From positions 1 through 6,369 of the forward strand of contig JAAOZY010000258.1 of assembly GCA_012274205.1 (NCBI GenBank): 6,369 nucleotides of DNA, in the 5' to 3' direction. A program made the position numbers and the translations under genes. A model generated the notes under the pieces. That model was not told the origin of the DNA and did not search any database. It saw only the letters and a program-made list of their open reading frames with translations. Source of the DNA: Betaproteobacteria bacterium. GTDB lineage: Bacteria; Pseudomonadota; Gammaproteobacteria; Burkholderiales; SG8-39. Position 1 is the first letter of the stretch, and the number at the start of each line of letters is the position of its first letter. Positions 5,148 through 6,369 of this stretch are shown piece after piece.

Positions 5148-6369
5148 TTGCTTCCACGCATCCCGGCGCGCATCAGCCTGGTCCTCACGGGCCTGATGTT
5201 CCTGCTGCCGTTCCTGAACCCCTACCACTACTATCCGCTGACGAATTTCTATACGGAGTGGCTGGCGCTCGCGTTCGGACTGGCTGCCCTGGCGCCGCTG
5301 TCGGCGCGGCGCTTCTGGGACGAGGTGGAAATTCCGACGCTGAGCTTGTGGCTGCTCGCGTTTGCGGCGCTGCTGCTGCTGCAGCTAATCTGGGTGGACA
5401 TCGCCTACCCGGAGTTCTCGGTGCTGGGCGCGCTCTACGTGGTCTGGGCGGCCTGGCTGGTGTGGCTCGGGCGGGTGCTGGCGAAATCCTGCGGCATCGA
5501 AAAGCTTACGCTCTGGCTGGCCGTCATGCTGCTGCTGGGCGGACTGTTCAACGCGGCCACGGCGGTGCTGCAGTTCTACACCATCGACTCGCCGCTGCGC
5601 ATGATGGTCGCCAGCCTGGGCCCGATGCAGCGTGGTGCCTACGGCAATTTCGGGCAGAACAATCACTTTGCCGACTACGTCACGCTGGCGCTGATTTCCG
5701 CGGTTTACCTGCGCATCAAAGGGCGGTTGAGCCTGCATACGACCGTCGCCTGTATCGGGTTCTTCCTCTATGCGCTATCGCTGTCGGGCTCGCGCACGAC
5801 CTGGCTCTACCTGCTCGCGGCGCTGGCGCTGAGCCTGTGGCTTCGCGCGCGATCGCAGCTGCCCGAACTGCGCCGCGCGGCCCTGGGCTTGGCCCTGCTG
5901 CTGCCGTTGTTCGCGCTGGTGCAATACCTGATGTCGCACTACGGACTGGCGATCCGGCCGCTGCCGGGCGCCGGCTACGCGGCGGTAACGCCGATCGACC
6001 GTTTTACCGAGGACATGGCGCACAATCTGCTGCCGCAGACGGACGGCTCGTCGCTGGGCACGCGCATCTACATGTGGCACCAGGCACTGCTGATGTTCAT
6101 CCGGGCGCCGCTGCTCGGTGTCGGCTTCGGCCAATACGCCGGTGTGTTTTTTGAACAGGCGGCAGAGCTGTCGCGCTATCACATCGCGCACTTCGACCGC
6201 AACGCGCACAACGCGCTGATGCAATTGCTCGCCGAAACCGGGCTGGCGGGCGCCGCGCTGGTGGGCGCCGAGCTGGGCGCGTGGCTATGGGGATTGCGTC
6301 GGCATCTCGCCTTTAGCGCCGAGACCTGGTGGCTGTTGTGCCTGCTCGCGGTGCTGTTCGTGCACAGTA
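5148..6369 (+). CDS. O-antigen ligase / Wzy / PglL-type membrane protein, 5' part (runs off right edge)
   Basis: A frame open from 5076 to the window end; from the TTG at 5148 it gives 407 residues without a stop. Members of this superfamily polymerise glycan (Wzy), ligate it to lipid A core (WaaL) or transfer it to proteins (PglL O-oligosaccharyltransferase) on the periplasmic side. Seen here: about ten hydrophobic helices beginning at 8-22; GAYGNFGQNNHFADY (164-177), resembling the PglL GN.GQ.N..A block; SGSRTTWLY (213-221), the usual SGSR motif; a large loop from about 263 containing TRIYMWHQAL and APLLGVGFGQY (320-330); then NAHNALMQLLAETGL (352-366) with the conserved His354. The TTG start is supported by GGA at 5138-5140, 7 bases upstream, and by the hydrophobic N-terminus directly after; the next ATG (5196) would cut into the first helix. 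Which subtype it is depends partly on the missing C-terminus; PglL-like is my preference. It follows the kinase and the small membrane gene in the same direction. Confidence 0.88.
   Translation, partial: MLPRIPARISLVLTGLMFLLPFLNPYHYYPLTNFYTEWLALAFGLAALAPLSARRFWDEVEIPTLSLWLLAFAALLLLQLIWVDIAYPEFSVLGALYVVWAAWLVWLGRVLAKSCGIEKLTLWLAVMLLLGGLFNAATAVLQFYTIDSPLRMMVASLGPMQRGAYGNFGQNNHFADYVTLALISAVYLRIKGRLSLHTTVACIGFFLYALSLSGSRTTWLYLLAALALSLWLRARSQLPELRRAALGLALLLPLFALVQYLMSHYGLAIRPLPGAGYAAVTPIDRFTEDMAHNLLPQTDGSSLGTRIYMWHQALLMFIRAPLLGVGFGQYAGVFFEQAAELSRYHIAHFDRNAHNALMQLLAETGLAGAALVGAELGAWLWGLRRHLAFSAETWWLLCLLAVLFVHS

Noticed and set aside
5775..6224. Minus-strand open frame
   Set aside because: Antisense to the ligase-family gene; Gln/Arg/Val-rich translation typical of a shadow in GC-rich DNA.

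Overview
The window looks like a piece of a GC-rich proteobacterial chromosome, most likely a betaproteobacterium. This is inferred from protein character (Amt C-terminus, zinc-ribbon Nudix protein, PglL/Wzy_C-type ligase beside a GumC/Wzc-type kinase) and was not tested by any database comparison. No RNA gene, CRISPR array, transposase or phage gene was seen.

Layout. (1) 1-816, + strand: the 3' two thirds of an ammonium transporter gene, cut by the left edge. (2) 817-968: a short convergent gap with unusually dense inverted-repeat structure, a 118-bp module bounded by near-perfect 13-bp inverted repeats and ending in a perfect 11-bp hairpin. (3) 969-1508, - strand: a complete Nudix hydrolase with an N-terminal zinc ribbon. 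(4) 1509-2084: a divergent gap of about 575 bp with no convincing gene. It holds a 12-bp palindrome, a sigma-54-like -24/-12 element and an AT-rich promoter-like block. (5) 2085-4367, + strand: a complete bacterial tyrosine autokinase fused to a Wzz/GumC-type polysaccharide co-polymerase. (6) 4439-4993, + strand: a small one-helix membrane protein of unknown function with a Pro/Ala/Gln-rich outer part. (7) 5148 to the right edge, + strand: a polytopic Wzy/O-antigen ligase/PglL-type membrane protein starting at TTG and running off the window. An apparent 372-codon reading frame over the same DNA (5036-6154) is an out-of-frame shadow.

Genes 5-7 run in one direction with gaps of 71 and 154 bp and look like the start of a surface-polysaccharide or protein-glycosylation operon. 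The kinase/co-polymerase would set chain length and gate export, the ligase-family protein would polymerise glycan or transfer it to lipid or protein, and the small membrane protein is placed to be an accessory of one of them. The Amt and Nudix genes are probably unrelated housekeeping neighbours. The least explained parts are the structured gap at 841-958, the 184-residue protein, and the control region in front of the kinase.
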